Shown one piece after another: positions 60,101-63,444 of a stretch of DNA of 64,000 bases. Location of the stretch: contig OX465119.1 of NCBI GenBank assembly GCA_949987565.1, positions 8,922,895-8,986,894 of the forward strand, given 5' to 3'. The DNA is from Luidia sarsii (taxonomy: Eukaryota; Echinodermata; Asteroidea; Paxillosida; Luidiidae). A model generated the notes under the pieces. That model worked only from the letters and a program-made list of their open reading frames with translations, ran no database searches and was not told the origin of the DNA. Made by a program: the position numbers and the translations under genes. Position 1 is the first letter of the stretch; each line of letters opens with the position of its first letter.

Positions 60101-63072
60101 ATACCCAAGTGCGAAACAAATGAATTTGAAACTACATTAAAAAGATAAGTAGAAAGGGTGATCAAAGTCACGCGATGTGTCGTTGCTGGTGGCGACGTTT
60201 CGGTTGCTAACTGCTAACCTTCATCAGGCCTACACCACCGCGATGAACAACCCCTTCGTTTATACTACATTAAATAGCATTACATATAATTACAATATTA
60301 TTCCTAATTTTCAGGCAGAAAATGAAACATTGTTTTCGATGTAGGGGAGAAATACTGGCACACGTACTTATCTGACACTCATCGCCAAGGTACAGCTCAT
60401 CACAAAGACAATTGTAGCCATTAGAAGCCAGCTGGCACGTTCCATTATTTTCACAAGGGACGTCAAAGCAATAGTCCACTTTTTTGGGGGAAAAAAACAA
60501 AACAACAATGATAATTGATTTCTTCCTTTACATGAGTTTTTAGTCAAAATATTTTTTTTACTTCAGAATCCTAGAGGGTGCTGATACTTTTGTGATGTAC
60601 AATTCGGGGACAAAAATATCTGGCTCACAGGACTTCCTATGGTGGATAATGAAGATGTAAAGCAGTCAATCCAAGAATCTTTAACCATGTATAGAAGATA
60701 TAAAAAATGTTGCAAACTGCTTACCGACTAAAATTACAAAAATGCAAATCTCAAAATTTAGTGGGCCTGACGTTTCGATCCTAGCAGGACCTTTGAGAAA
60801 GGTATGTAGTATAGAAGACAATAATATGCAAAAATGTTTGGGGGGGGTGGTTGGGTGGATTCGAACCTGCGAGTCCTGCTTTCTAGTGCAGACGTCTTAA
60901 CCACTTGATCACCGAGCTGGTCGAGGTCGTGTGGCTTATTTGAATAATGTATAATTATTGGCAGGTACTGCATTGTATCATAGATAACATGATATTGTGG
61001 TTTACAAACAAAATAATAATAACAATGATAGGGTGATGATGATTTTTCTAGGGGGGGGGGGGTGAAGTGACTCACCCCCGTCACAGTCCATGCCAATGTA
61101 GGGGTCCACACACAGACAGTTATAACCAATGGCATTAGTCAGCAGCTGGCAGGTTCCACTATTCTGGCAGGGCAGGGAGAAGCAGTGATCGACTGAGGGG
61201 CAAAGTGTAAAACAAAATATTAACATCTGTTCAATTCCAAATAAAATGGAAAACATTACAGCGCTCTTGTAAGTTGTAACACTACTGAAAGAAAATGATA
61301 ACTGGATAAGGGCAAGCATAGTTTTCTGGAAAATTCAGTTTGAAAATTTCAATTCAATGCATCAATAATAAACTGATGTATTGAAAAACCTTAAGTAAAA
61401 CAAAAGTGACCAACTGTGAATATTGGTCAGTGAAACTACATGTACATCAAGGGACACATTTTTACATATTCAATTTCAAAATCTCAAAATCTAGAGGGCC
61501 TGACATTTTCAAGTGATCCTAGGAGGACCTTTCTCAAAGGCAGCATGACAAGGACATCAAAGGAGGAAAGCTGGTAGACAGACCAGGGTGATATGAAGGA
61601 GAAGGGAAGGGAATATAAAGGGGAACACAATAGGAAAGCTGACAGATAAAGGAGGGTAAGATCAAAGGGTAGTGCAAGCAGAAGGGAAGTGATTAGAGGA
61701 GGAAAGCTGGTAGACAGACCAGGGTGAGATCAAAGGGAAGGGCAAGCAGTAGGGAAGGGATCAAAGGAGGAAAGCTGGTAGACAGACCAGGATGAGATCA
61801 AAGGGAAGGGCAAGCAGTAGGGAAGGGATCAAATGAGGTAAGCTGGTAAACTGACCAAAGTGAGATAAAAGGGAAGGGCAAGCAGTGGGGAAGGGATCAA
61901 AGGAGGAAAGCTGGTAGACAGACCGAAGTGAGGCACAAACTTGTGCGTAAATATTGAAGAGCTATTTTACATGTTTTTAAAGGACTTACAGAATTCGCAG
62001 TGTGTGCCAAAGTAGTCTTCCGGACATGAGCAGTTGTATCCTTGGAAAGGCATGAGGTTACACACACCTTGGTTCTGACATGGATTGCTGCTGCAAAAAT
62101 CCTCTGAAAAAAATAGTTTTATTGTTAAAAAAGAAATTATTCAGTGAATGAAAGAAAATAGTCTGTCATATATTGATATCTACCAGTATGCAGATCGCAC
62201 ATTAATTATAATTAAGTTTTAATATTTTAATCTTAACCAGTGGTTGTCTGCATCTGAATGAAAATGGGGGATACGATCCCTGGAGACATACAACAGTTAA
62301 TGGATAAATGCTTCTGACTAGCGCCGCCACTCCAACAAAGACTAGTTGGCTTTTTGGGAAGGCCGCCATTTAAAGGCTGCAGCCGACTTCACGAAACTTA
62401 AAATGTTGCGTAACTTAGGCAACATTTTGCTGCCTCTGCAGAAAAGCGCCATTGAGGCGTAAGACTTATGCAACATTCGTACATTTCGTAACTTACGCAA
62501 CTTTTCTTGCAATCGGCTGCTAGACAGCCCAGATGGCAAAAACCAGAGGCCTCCAGTTAAAGTCCCAGTCCAATTAACATTTCCTTTGCACGTTTTTAGA
62601 ATCACTCATAACATTTCAAAGAATCTAATTGCTTTGAAAAGTTGGCGGAAATAGAGTTTCTTAAAAATTCATTGAAAAATCCCCTTTCGTAAATTCTAAT
62701 GTACGTGGACCTAATAAATTATTTGAGTGCAGTTTCTTAAAACTTGTTAGTGTTAATTTGTTTTGTCTTTAAAAGTCACAGGAAAAAAAAAGCGATTGTC
62801 TGATTGAAAACATTTCTTAACAATTCTCAAACCCAATGATTGGCAGATATGGATCAGCAATATTTCTGCAAGAAAATCAATTTCCAAAAACAAATAATGT
62901 TTCAAAACCCACATACAAACCATGAGAGACAAATTAGACAGAGACTGAGGTGCATTCCTACCCTCACAGTTCAATCCAGAGTACCCGACTGGGCAAGTGC
63001 AGTTGTAGGAGTCTATGGTGTCTGAGCACACTCCATTATTCACACAGGGGTGAGATGAGCAGGGCTCGACAG
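23755..63072 (-). CDS. Giant EGF-repeat/CUB single-pass membrane protein gene (partial, 5' end outside window)
   Basis: Spliced minus-strand gene, 44 coding exons assigned by hand. Domain order N to C: 38 EGF-like domains, one CUB, 4 EGF-like domains, linker, transmembrane helix, cytoplasmic tail. Each EGF-like domain is one exon of 108-132 nt with six cysteines in EGF spacing, an AG acceptor just before the domain and a GT donor just after the sixth cysteine. All boundaries are phase 1, so exons are symmetrical. EGF exons are numbered w1 (63.0 kb) to w42 (24.7 kb) below. The coding total here is about 5.7 kb, about 1,900 residues. Known family context: tandem EGF ectodomains (Notch, fibropellin, Crumbs) mediate adhesion or ligand binding. 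No LNR, DSL, laminin-G, ankyrin or avidin-like domain is visible, so it is not Notch, Delta, Crumbs or a canonical fibropellin. The function is inferred only as a cell-surface adhesion or receptor protein. The gene starts beyond the right edge. Confidence 0.9.
24669..24782 (-). CDS. EGF-like exon w42 (calcium-binding-like, membrane-proximal)
   Basis: Starts [10 protein letters not shown], the only clear calcium-binding EGF N-terminus (D-x-N/D-E-C) in the set. Third loop is FQQAGSYTC, which lacks the Asp/Asn of the hydroxylation consensus. Carries an O-glucose site CNSNPC. Donor AAAG/GTAAGC. It joins the last exon to give CEKG-TDT. Confidence 0.9.
24940..25375. repeat. Tandem array made from the foldback-element stem (~33 bp unit)
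   Basis: About twelve units of TTTGAGAAAGGTCCTGCTAG plus GATCTAAACACC, ending in CATCAGGCCCTCTATTCTTTG. The unit is the inner stem of the dispersed foldback family. Lies in the intron between w41 and w42. Confidence 0.9.
25537..25647 (-). CDS. EGF-like exon w41
   Basis: [14 protein letters not shown] opening, so C1-C2 lacks the usual Pro before C2. An O-fucose consensus (CLNGGTC) is present and O-glucose is absent. The domain ends GSQCQM and the donor is GGTACGT. Confidence 0.88.
25970..26400 (+). mobile_element. Nested tRNA-derived SINEs
   Basis: One element has box A-like GACCAGCTCAGTGGTCCAGT and box B GGTTCGAATCC (26040-26135). It splits a second element whose left part is GGGATCCCTGGAGAGATACG...GCTTCTGA (25978-26025) and right part is GACTGGCACCCCCATCCCGG...TAGCTCAGATGGTAAGAGCG...GGTTCAAATCCC (26250-26390). 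AATGCTT(CTGA) is repeated at the junctions. Confidence 0.65.
26761..26877 (-). CDS. EGF-like exon w40
   Basis: AGPCSRNPC opening and an atypical second loop IANAVC in place of NGG. Ends TGTNCDV. Donor G/GTGAGT, acceptor TTTTAG. No O-fucose or O-glucose consensus. Confidence 0.88.
26935..27615. repeat. ~85-95-bp minisatellite (GGTGGTAGACTGCCAGCCAAGG)
   Basis: About seven units containing GACTGCCAGCCAAGGCTGAC, AATAGAACTGGGAGGGGTGA, CTAGTCTGAAGCAAGGCATA and AGCCTCCATCCCTATT. The same repeat, inverted, fills part of another intron at 41125-41680. Confidence 0.9.
27653..27760 (-). CDS. EGF-like exon w39
   Basis: Shortest linker class: the domain starts directly at [14 protein letters not shown] and ends YGPRCQT. 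It is the first EGF after the CUB domain. Acceptor CTGTTAG, donor CAG/GTAAG. Confidence 0.9.
27870..28330. repeat. ~70-bp C/T-rich minisatellite (CTGGTCTGTCTACCAGCTTTCC)
   Basis: Units of CACCCTGGTCTGTCTACCAG then CTTTCCTCCTTTGATCCCTTCCC. Also seen at 28495-28580 and 39550-39665, and reversed at 52445-52520, 59830-59900 and 61560-61930. Confidence 0.88.
28338..28712. mobile_element. Composite foldback element: inverted ends around minisatellite units
   Basis: The left end TCAAAAATTAGGAGGGCCTG then TTTTGATCCTAGCAGGACC is matched, inverted, by the right end CTCCTGCTAGGATCAAAATG then CTCTGATAATTTTGAGA. Between them lie units of the CTGGTCTGTCTACCAGC minisatellite. It reaches to just outside the CUB exon donor. 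Confidence 0.6.
28743..29123 (-). CDS. CUB domain exon without the canonical cysteines
   Basis: One exon of 381 nt (127 residues), phase 1 at both ends, acceptor TTGCAG/ATACTG and donor GAGG/GTGAGA. The CUB fold is recognisable by order of motifs: [22 protein letters not shown], a W two residues on, [19 protein letters not shown] and GGFDM. All four conserved CUB cysteines are absent; by alignment their positions hold W, I, A and S. Acidic residues in SDVLTVYEG and FRTDS, which bind calcium in cbCUB domains, are kept. The exon is very GC-rich compared with its introns. It lies between EGF exons w38 and w39. Identity as a CUB fold is inferred from motif order. Confidence 0.8.
29302..29421 (-). 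CDS. EGF-like exon w38
   Basis: [18 protein letters not shown] opening, with both O-glucose (CGSDPC) and O-fucose (CQNGGTC) consensus. Ends SGTHCEL. It lies only 178 nt upstream of the CUB exon. Donor CTAG/GTATGT. Confidence 0.9.
   Translation of the reverse strand, partial: QLLKIFVAVIPVRMVERASRKCLSISAYVPSSTVVHTAN
29655..29992. repeat. GATGGT/GAT trinucleotide-type microsatellite
   Basis: Over 300 bp of GATGATGGTGATGATGAT. The Met-rich and Ser-rich open frames here are artefacts. Intronic, between w37 and w38. Confidence 0.95.
30137..30253 (-). CDS. EGF-like exon w37
   Basis: [17 protein letters not shown] opening with an O-glucose site. Ends TGPICDQ. Acceptor TTTTCCAG, donor CAAG/GTAATC. 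Confidence 0.9.
31232..31363 (-). CDS. EGF-like exon w36 (longest EGF exon)
   Basis: At 132 nt this is the longest EGF exon because the C3-C4 loop is extended ([14 protein letters not shown]). C1-C2 is CDSNIC, with Ile in place of the usual Pro. Ends SGETCEE. Donor GAAG/GTAAAT. Confidence 0.9.
31440..31915. repeat. 67-bp minisatellite, about seven copies
   Basis: Units of GTTGTGGCAATGCCGTGTCTC then GAGGTGAGCAACCACCTGAC and AGAACAGACAGACAAATGTAGAAG, nearly identical, so recently amplified. Intron between w35 and w36. Confidence 0.93.
31945..32067 (-). CDS. EGF-like exon w35
   Basis: [15 protein letters not shown] opening and a long third loop ([13 protein letters not shown]). Ends LGEQCQI. 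The acceptor ACCGGTAG has a weak pyrimidine tract, so that boundary is slightly less sure. Donor ATTG/GTAAG. Confidence 0.85.
32130..32660. repeat. tRNA-like SINE (minus) with tandemly repeated body
   Basis: Reverse-oriented tRNA-like end (ACCATCCGAGCTATCCAGCC) followed by five ~110-bp units of TTAGATGGTGACCTTCCCAAA...AGTCAGAAGCATTTAACCAT...TAACTGCTGTCTATC, i.e. the SINE body amplified in tandem. Confidence 0.7.
32693..32806 (-). CDS. EGF-like exon w34
   Basis: [16 protein letters not shown] opening; Phe replaces Pro before C2. O-fucose consensus present. Ends GAFCDQ. Acceptor GTCCACAG, donor CAAG/GTAAG. Confidence 0.88.
32990..33145. repeat. ~26-bp minisatellite (CTGACTGCGGGGAACCAGTGTA)
   Basis: Six to seven units, immediately left of exon w33 in the intron. 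Confidence 0.85.
33160..33276 (-). CDS. EGF-like exon w33
   Basis: [16 protein letters not shown] opening with O-glucose and O-fucose consensus. Ends TGDRCEQ. Donor CAAG/GTATGT, acceptor AATTTAG. Confidence 0.9.
33485..33790. repeat. GACAGACAGAGA simple repeat
   Basis: Purine-rich low-complexity tract in the intron between w32 and w33. Serine/leucine-rich open frames on the minus strand are artefacts. Confidence 0.93.
33821..33943 (-). CDS. EGF-like exon w32
   Basis: [16 protein letters not shown] opening with O-glucose and O-fucose consensus. Ends GTHCEI. The donor is ATAT/GTAAG, so the exon ends in T and the split codon with w33 encodes Ser. Confidence 0.9.
34110..34480 (+). mobile_element. 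tRNA-like SINE copy and partial duplicate
   Basis: AATCAACTCAGTGGTCAAGA (box A-like) and GGTTCAAATCTCG (box B) at about 34306-34377. The AATTTTGTTCAGCAGGCAATC tail is present on both sides (34150 and 34400). The rest of the intron to 35869 shows no exon. Confidence 0.6.
35870..35977 (-). CDS. EGF-like exon w31
   Basis: Short form starting at [14 protein letters not shown] and ending TGVRCEQ. Neither sugar consensus is present. Donor CAAG/GTAGG, acceptor CCCGCAG. A 1.9-kb intron follows it (33944-35869). Confidence 0.9.
36230..36835. repeat. Dispersed repeats: GCGAGCCGATTGTG element and SINE body fragment
   Basis: 36230-36560 matches the element at 4440-4620. 36596-36830 is a reverse SINE body with CTTTGCCGGGGTGG, AACCATTAACTGCCG and CAGGGATTACACCCCC. 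The intron holds no further exon. Confidence 0.55.
36856..36969 (-). CDS. EGF-like exon w30
   Basis: [16 protein letters not shown] opening, with O-fucose consensus and an aromatic third loop FNWFTYYTC. Ends SGDICEI. Donor ATCT/GTGAG, acceptor TTTTTTAG. Confidence 0.9.
37448..37564 (-). CDS. EGF-like exon w29
   Basis: [15 protein letters not shown] opening with an O-glucose site. Ends VGAFCET. Donor ACGG/GTAAG, acceptor AAATTGTTGCAG. Confidence 0.9.
37685..38065. repeat. ~65-75-bp minisatellite (AATGGCCGACAGTGGCTTC)
   Basis: Five to six degenerate units with TCTAATGTATTGGGAGTGC, CATGGCCGACAGTGGCTT and CCTTGGAACA-GGCTGGCAAA. Intron between w28 and w29. Confidence 0.85.
38187..38303 (-). CDS. 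EGF-like exon w28
   Basis: [16 protein letters not shown] opening with an O-glucose site. Ends GDMCEI. Donor ATTG/GTAGG, acceptor GATTTGACAG. Confidence 0.9.
38828..38950 (-). CDS. EGF-like exon w27
   Basis: [19 protein letters not shown] opening with a longer N-terminal linker. Ends GPTCET. The donor ACAG/GTGCAA is weaker than most. Confidence 0.88.
39937..40062 (-). CDS. EGF-like exon w26
   Basis: Proline linker APPPPDPC before C1, then [11 protein letters not shown]. Ends YGSTCNT. Donor ACCT/GTACGT. The proline linker is shared with neighbour w25, suggesting a local exon duplication. Confidence 0.9.
40255..40560. repeat. tRNA-like SINE end (minus) and GA-rich tract
   Basis: GGACTTGAACCCGAGACCTC at 40319-40338 is an inverted box B. 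It is followed by GAGGA-rich sequence at 40386-40555. Intron between w25 and w26. Confidence 0.55.
40943..41071 (-). CDS. EGF-like exon w25
   Basis: Proline linker APPPENPC, then [11 protein letters not shown] with an O-glucose site. Long third loop [11 protein letters not shown]. Ends GSNCEN. Donor AATG/GTAAT. Confidence 0.9.
41125..41680. repeat. Inverted array of the 26935-27615 minisatellite
   Basis: About six units of TCAGCCTTGGCTGGCAGTCT, ACCACCAATAGGGATGGAGG and CTTCAGACTAGTCACCCCTCC, the reverse complement of the other array. Intron between w24 and w25. Confidence 0.9.
41734..41856 (-). CDS. EGF-like exon w24 (ambiguous acceptor)
   Basis: Core [14 protein letters not shown], ending SGIHCEI, donor ATAG/GTAAG. 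Two in-frame acceptors lie 6 nt apart (TCTCAG/TTCCAG/CAAACC), giving a right end of 41856 or 41850 and adding or dropping two linker residues (VP). Both keep phase 1. The outer site has the better pyrimidine context. Confidence 0.86.
   Translation of the reverse strand, partial: FQQTPVSVNPARTALTAKWPHSTVAIPVYVRWATAEYTVK
42115..42315 (+). mobile_element. tRNA-like SINE, nearly full
   Basis: Body GGCGTGATCCCTGCAGATAT...CTTCTGACTGGCGCCCCCAC, then tRNA-like end AGAGCTCAGGTGGTAAGAGC and GGTCTCGGGTTCAAGTCC. Plus orientation, opposite to the host gene. Confidence 0.65.
42512..42625 (-). CDS. EGF-like exon w23
   Basis: [16 protein letters not shown] opening with both O-glucose and O-fucose consensus. 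Ends GDNCEF. Donor TTTG/GTGAG, acceptor TTCCCCTAG. Confidence 0.9.
43890..44006 (-). CDS. EGF-like exon w22
   Basis: [16 protein letters not shown] opening with an O-glucose site; C1-C2 loop identical to w23. Ends GGTHCQT. Acceptor CCCCCCGCAG, donor ACAG/GTAAAA. Confidence 0.9.
44195..44480 (-). mobile_element. tRNA-like SINE, full-length-looking
   Basis: Reverse-oriented: GGATTTGAACCCGAGACCTC (box B), ATCTGAGCTATCCAGCCC (box A region), CTTTGCCAGGGTGGGGGCGC and AACCAATGGTTGTAAACCTG. The best copy for building a consensus. Confidence 0.7.
44654..44770 (-). CDS. EGF-like exon w21
   Basis: [17 protein letters not shown] opening with O-fucose consensus. Ends QGIRCET. Donor ACAG/GTAAT, acceptor TTTGCCCAG. 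Confidence 0.9.
45255..45377 (-). CDS. EGF-like exon w20
   Basis: [17 protein letters not shown] opening, an atypical C1-C3 region lacking both sugar sites. Ends SGDNCEI. Donor ATAG/GTAAT, acceptor TTGTCTACAG. Confidence 0.9.
45924..46043 (-). CDS. EGF-like exon w19
   Basis: [16 protein letters not shown] opening with an O-glucose site. Ends SGTNCQT. Acceptor TTTTGCTCCAG, donor ACCG/GTAAG. Confidence 0.9.
46446..46574 (-). CDS. EGF-like exon w18
   Basis: [16 protein letters not shown] opening with an O-glucose site and a long third loop ([13 protein letters not shown]). Ends RGPNCEIQ. Donor CAAG/GTAAA, acceptor CTGTATCAG. Confidence 0.9.
47285..47445. repeat. Second foldback family (GATCAAAGTCACGCGATGTG arms)
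   Basis: GTAGAAAGGGTGATCAAAGT...GGCGACATTTCGGTTGCC is mirrored by AGCAACCGAAACGTTGCCAC...ACTTTGATCACCCTCTCTAC. A single-arm copy lies at 60143-60260. Confidence 0.85.
47617..47730 (-). CDS. EGF-like exon w17
   Basis: [16 protein letters not shown] opening with an O-glucose site. Ends SGTNCLI. Donor ATTG/GTGAGT, acceptor GTGGTCACAG. Confidence 0.9.
48297..48397. repeat. Perfect foldback element, 47-bp arms
   Basis: Arms 48297-48343 and 48351-48397 are exact reverse complements around a 7-nt loop (TGCCTTT). The right flank is TTTTGGTAATTTTAGTCAGT then AAGCAGTTTGCAACA, as in other copies. The reference copy for the family. Confidence 0.92.
48939..49064 (-). CDS. EGF-like exon w16
   Basis: [16 protein letters not shown] opening with an O-glucose site and a long third loop [13 protein letters not shown]. 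Ends GGLYCEQ. Donor CAAG/GTACCG, acceptor TTTCCTCTTAG. Confidence 0.9.
49140..49772. repeat. GAGA-rich low-complexity block
   Basis: GGAGAGACAGAGATGGAGAG repeats over 630 bp, right up to the donor of w15. A long minus-strand frame through it is a low-complexity extension of w15 into its intron. Confidence 0.93.
49777..49896 (-). CDS. EGF-like exon w15
   Basis: [16 protein letters not shown] opening with O-glucose and O-fucose consensus. Ends TGFHCEI. The donor ATAG/GTAAGT abuts a GAGA-rich block inside the intron. Confidence 0.9.
   Translation of the reverse strand: MPILVRATPVKMVAHACSPPSPTLTSVSATKDTLGSIAK
50307..50420 (-). CDS. EGF-like exon w14
   Basis: [16 protein letters not shown] opening with an O-glucose site. 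The third loop LNTDTTFEC fits the Asp/Asn beta-hydroxylation pattern. Ends GTTCET. Donor ACAG/GTAACC. Confidence 0.9.
50520..50815. repeat. Degenerate GAGTC/AAGTCTCGAGTC repeat
   Basis: Loose array of CAAGTCTCGAGTCCGAGT, TCATGAGTCAC motifs; a shorter one is at 46130-46235. The rest of 50815-51826 has no supported exon. Confidence 0.7.
51827..51940 (-). CDS. EGF-like exon w13
   Basis: [15 protein letters not shown] opening with both sugar consensus sites. Ends AGVNCEVL. The donor is CTCA/GTAAGT, so the exon ends in A rather than G. Confidence 0.9.
52653..52775 (-). CDS. EGF-like exon w12
   Basis: [15 protein letters not shown] opening with an O-glucose site and a long third loop [13 protein letters not shown]. 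Ends SGTICQY. Donor TACT/GTAAGT, acceptor TTTTTACAG. Confidence 0.9.
53464..53580 (-). CDS. EGF-like exon w11
   Basis: [17 protein letters not shown] opening with O-glucose and O-fucose consensus. Ends SGYRCEI. Acceptor TTTCTTGTCAG, donor ATAG/GTAAGG. Confidence 0.9.
   Translation of the reverse strand, partial: RRTSLAPATPVRMAVHAPHSIPTTPAPALIFIPDTGVK
53631..53768. repeat. Third foldback family (TGACACCATGTATCTCTTCTC arms)
   Basis: GTGGAAGGTTTTGCTGTGAC...AAGAAGTGTGGC is mirrored by GCCACACTTCTTGAAAGAGA...GTGTCAC...AAACCTTCCAC, 138 bp in all. Related copies: 45100-45210, 57935-58365 and 63445-63940. Confidence 0.88.
54192..54317 (-). CDS. EGF-like exon w10
   Basis: [17 protein letters not shown] opening with both sugar consensus sites. 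Ends GPLCQGF. Donor TTCG/GTGAGT, acceptor TTGTGGCAG. It is preceded by a 1.9-kb intron filled by a C-rich minisatellite. Confidence 0.9.
54540..55975. repeat. ~77-bp C-rich minisatellite, about 18-19 copies
   Basis: Unit: GCATGCCCCCCTCCTCCAGT, CCACCCACAGCTGGCCTATC, CAAGTTGAGCTCAACCTCAG, CCTCATTCAA. Adjacent units alternate AATGCTATGG and AAACCTATGG, so a two-unit higher-order repeat is visible. Fills the intron between w9 and w10. Long open frames across it are artefacts. Confidence 0.95.
56220..56330 (-). CDS. EGF-like exon w9
   Basis: [15 protein letters not shown] opening with both sugar consensus sites. Ends TGDECTF. Donor TTCG/GTGAGT. Separated from w8 by an intron of only 141 nt, the shortest between EGF exons. 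Confidence 0.9.
56472..56582 (-). CDS. EGF-like exon w8 (x-D-x-C subtype)
   Basis: [15 protein letters not shown] opening and third loop HLLPDGYNC. Ends GDQCEI. Donor ATAC/GTAAG. It is the last of seven consecutive exons whose first cysteine follows D/N plus an aromatic or His residue rather than Pro. Confidence 0.9.
57235..57415 (-). mobile_element. tRNA-like SINE copy
   Basis: Reverse-oriented: AATTTGAACACGAGATCTCTG, CCATCTGAGCTATCCAGCCC, CTTTGCCGGGGTGGGGGCAC, AATCTCCAGGGATCACAGCC. Confidence 0.65.
57515..57625 (-). CDS. EGF-like exon w7 (x-N-x-C subtype)
   Basis: [15 protein letters not shown] opening with an O-glucose site; third loop QLESDGYVC. Ends GIFCEV. Donor GTAG/GTAAGT, acceptor TTCTCTAG. 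Confidence 0.9.
57935..58365. mobile_element. Composite element with GGAGGGTTTG-TGACACCATG inverted ends
   Basis: Left end AATAGGAGGGTTTGAGGTGACACC, right end its complement ATGGTGTCACTGCAAACCCTCC at 58338-58359. The interior has a C14-16 run at 58141-58155 and unrelated sequence. Confidence 0.6.
58415..58520. repeat. Foldback element copy (short arms)
   Basis: GGGCCTTATGTTTCGATCCT, AGCAGGACC, then TCTAGGATCGAAACGTCAGGCCC with almost no loop. Confidence 0.75.
58766..58876 (-). CDS. EGF-like exon w6 (x-N-x-C subtype)
   Basis: [15 protein letters not shown] opening with an O-glucose site; third loop QILEDGYIC. Ends GDHCEI. Acceptor GTTGACAG, donor ATAG/GTGAGG. Confidence 0.9.
59336..59443 (-). 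CDS. EGF-like exon w5 (short second loop)
   Basis: [14 protein letters not shown] opening: the C2-C3 loop is one residue shorter than in the other EGFs, which removes the O-fucose spacing. Sequons NGS and NDT flank C3. Ends GVNCDI. Donor ATTG/GTAAGC. Confidence 0.9.
59535..59615 (+). mobile_element. tRNA-like SINE end
   Basis: TAGTTCAGATGGTAAGATAG (box A-like) and GAGGTCTCGGGTTCAAATCC (box B), followed by CGGTCCAGTCAAATG as in other copies. Confidence 0.6.
60368..60478 (-). CDS. EGF-like exon w4
   Basis: [15 protein letters not shown] opening with O-fucose consensus; third loop QLASNGYNC. Ends GDECQI. The acceptor is CCCCAAAAAAG, with its T/C tract set back from the AG. Donor ATAA/GTACGT. 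Confidence 0.87.
   Translation of the reverse strand, partial: WTIALTSLVKIMERASWLLMATIVFVMSCTLAMSVR
60845..60935 (-). mobile_element. tRNA-like SINE end
   Basis: Reverse-oriented GATTCGAACCTGCGAGTCCT, GCAGACGTCTTAACCACTTG, ATCACCGAGCTGGTCGAGGT: the same family as the inner SINE at 26040-26135. A foldback half copy precedes it at 60700-60800. Confidence 0.6.
61076..61192 (-). CDS. EGF-like exon w3
   Basis: [15 protein letters not shown] opening with O-glucose and O-fucose consensus; third loop [11 protein letters not shown]. Ends GMDCDG. Donor GGGG/GTGAGT, with a 12-G run (C run on the coding strand) just downstream at 61051-61062. Confidence 0.9.
61485..61935. mobile_element. Foldback end plus inverted ~65-bp minisatellite
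   Basis: AATCTAGAGGGCCTGACATT, TTTCTCAAAGGCAGCATGAC, then five or six units of GGAGGAAAGCTGGTAGACAG, ACCAGGGTGAGATCAAAGGG. The same pairing of end and array as at 28338-28712, in opposite orientation. Confidence 0.65.
61990..62103 (-). CDS. EGF-like exon w2
   Basis: [15 protein letters not shown] opening with an O-glucose site; third loop [10 protein letters not shown]. Ends GTHCEF. Donor TTCT/GTAAGT, acceptor TTTTTTTCAG. Confidence 0.9.
62210..62585 (+). mobile_element. SINE body interrupted by TTACGCAAC-rich insertion
   Basis: SINE body GATCCCTGGAGACATACAAC...TTTGGGAAGGCCGCCATTTA is split from its tRNA-like end (CAGCCCAGATGGCAAAAACC) by about 140 bp with inverted GCAGCCGA/TCGGCTGC ends and GTTGCGTAACTTAGGCAACA motifs. 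Confidence 0.55.
62962..63072 (-). CDS. EGF-like exon w1 (most N-terminal in window)
   Basis: [16 protein letters not shown] opening with an O-glucose site. Third loop SDTIDSYNC fits the beta-hydroxylation pattern. The exon ends right after the sixth cysteine and Glu (donor GAGG/GTAGG). Its phase-1 acceptor (CCTTCAG) requires a further upstream exon outside the window. Confidence 0.9.
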
Positions 63073-63444
63073 CTGAAGGTGAGGGGGGGTTGAATCAGGT
63101 GTGGTGACACAGGCAAAAGGGGTGTGGTCGGGTGGACATGGGTGTGGCCAACAATACAAAAACACCAACCAAATCAAAGGAAAACACACAAACAAATGCA
63201 AGGGATTATCAAACTCCATGCAAAATCTATTGGAACTGGTGACCCCTGACCTCAATATGTAAATACAGAATGATGCATTATTCATTGTTCACTTCTAATC
63301 CCAATACAATGTATCTTGCAGGAAGGTTCACAGATATCTACAAAGTGTACTGATCATGTATATTCATCCATAGTGTGATGTCAAACACACTGGAATGATG
63401 TTTAAATTCCCCAATCGGAGGCCATGTAAACAAATGCTAATTAT

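Noticed and set aside
23755..63072. Assignment as Notch, Delta, Crumbs or fibropellin
   Set aside because: No LNR, ankyrin, DSL, laminin-G or avidin-like domain is visible, and the CUB lies near the membrane instead of at the N-terminus.
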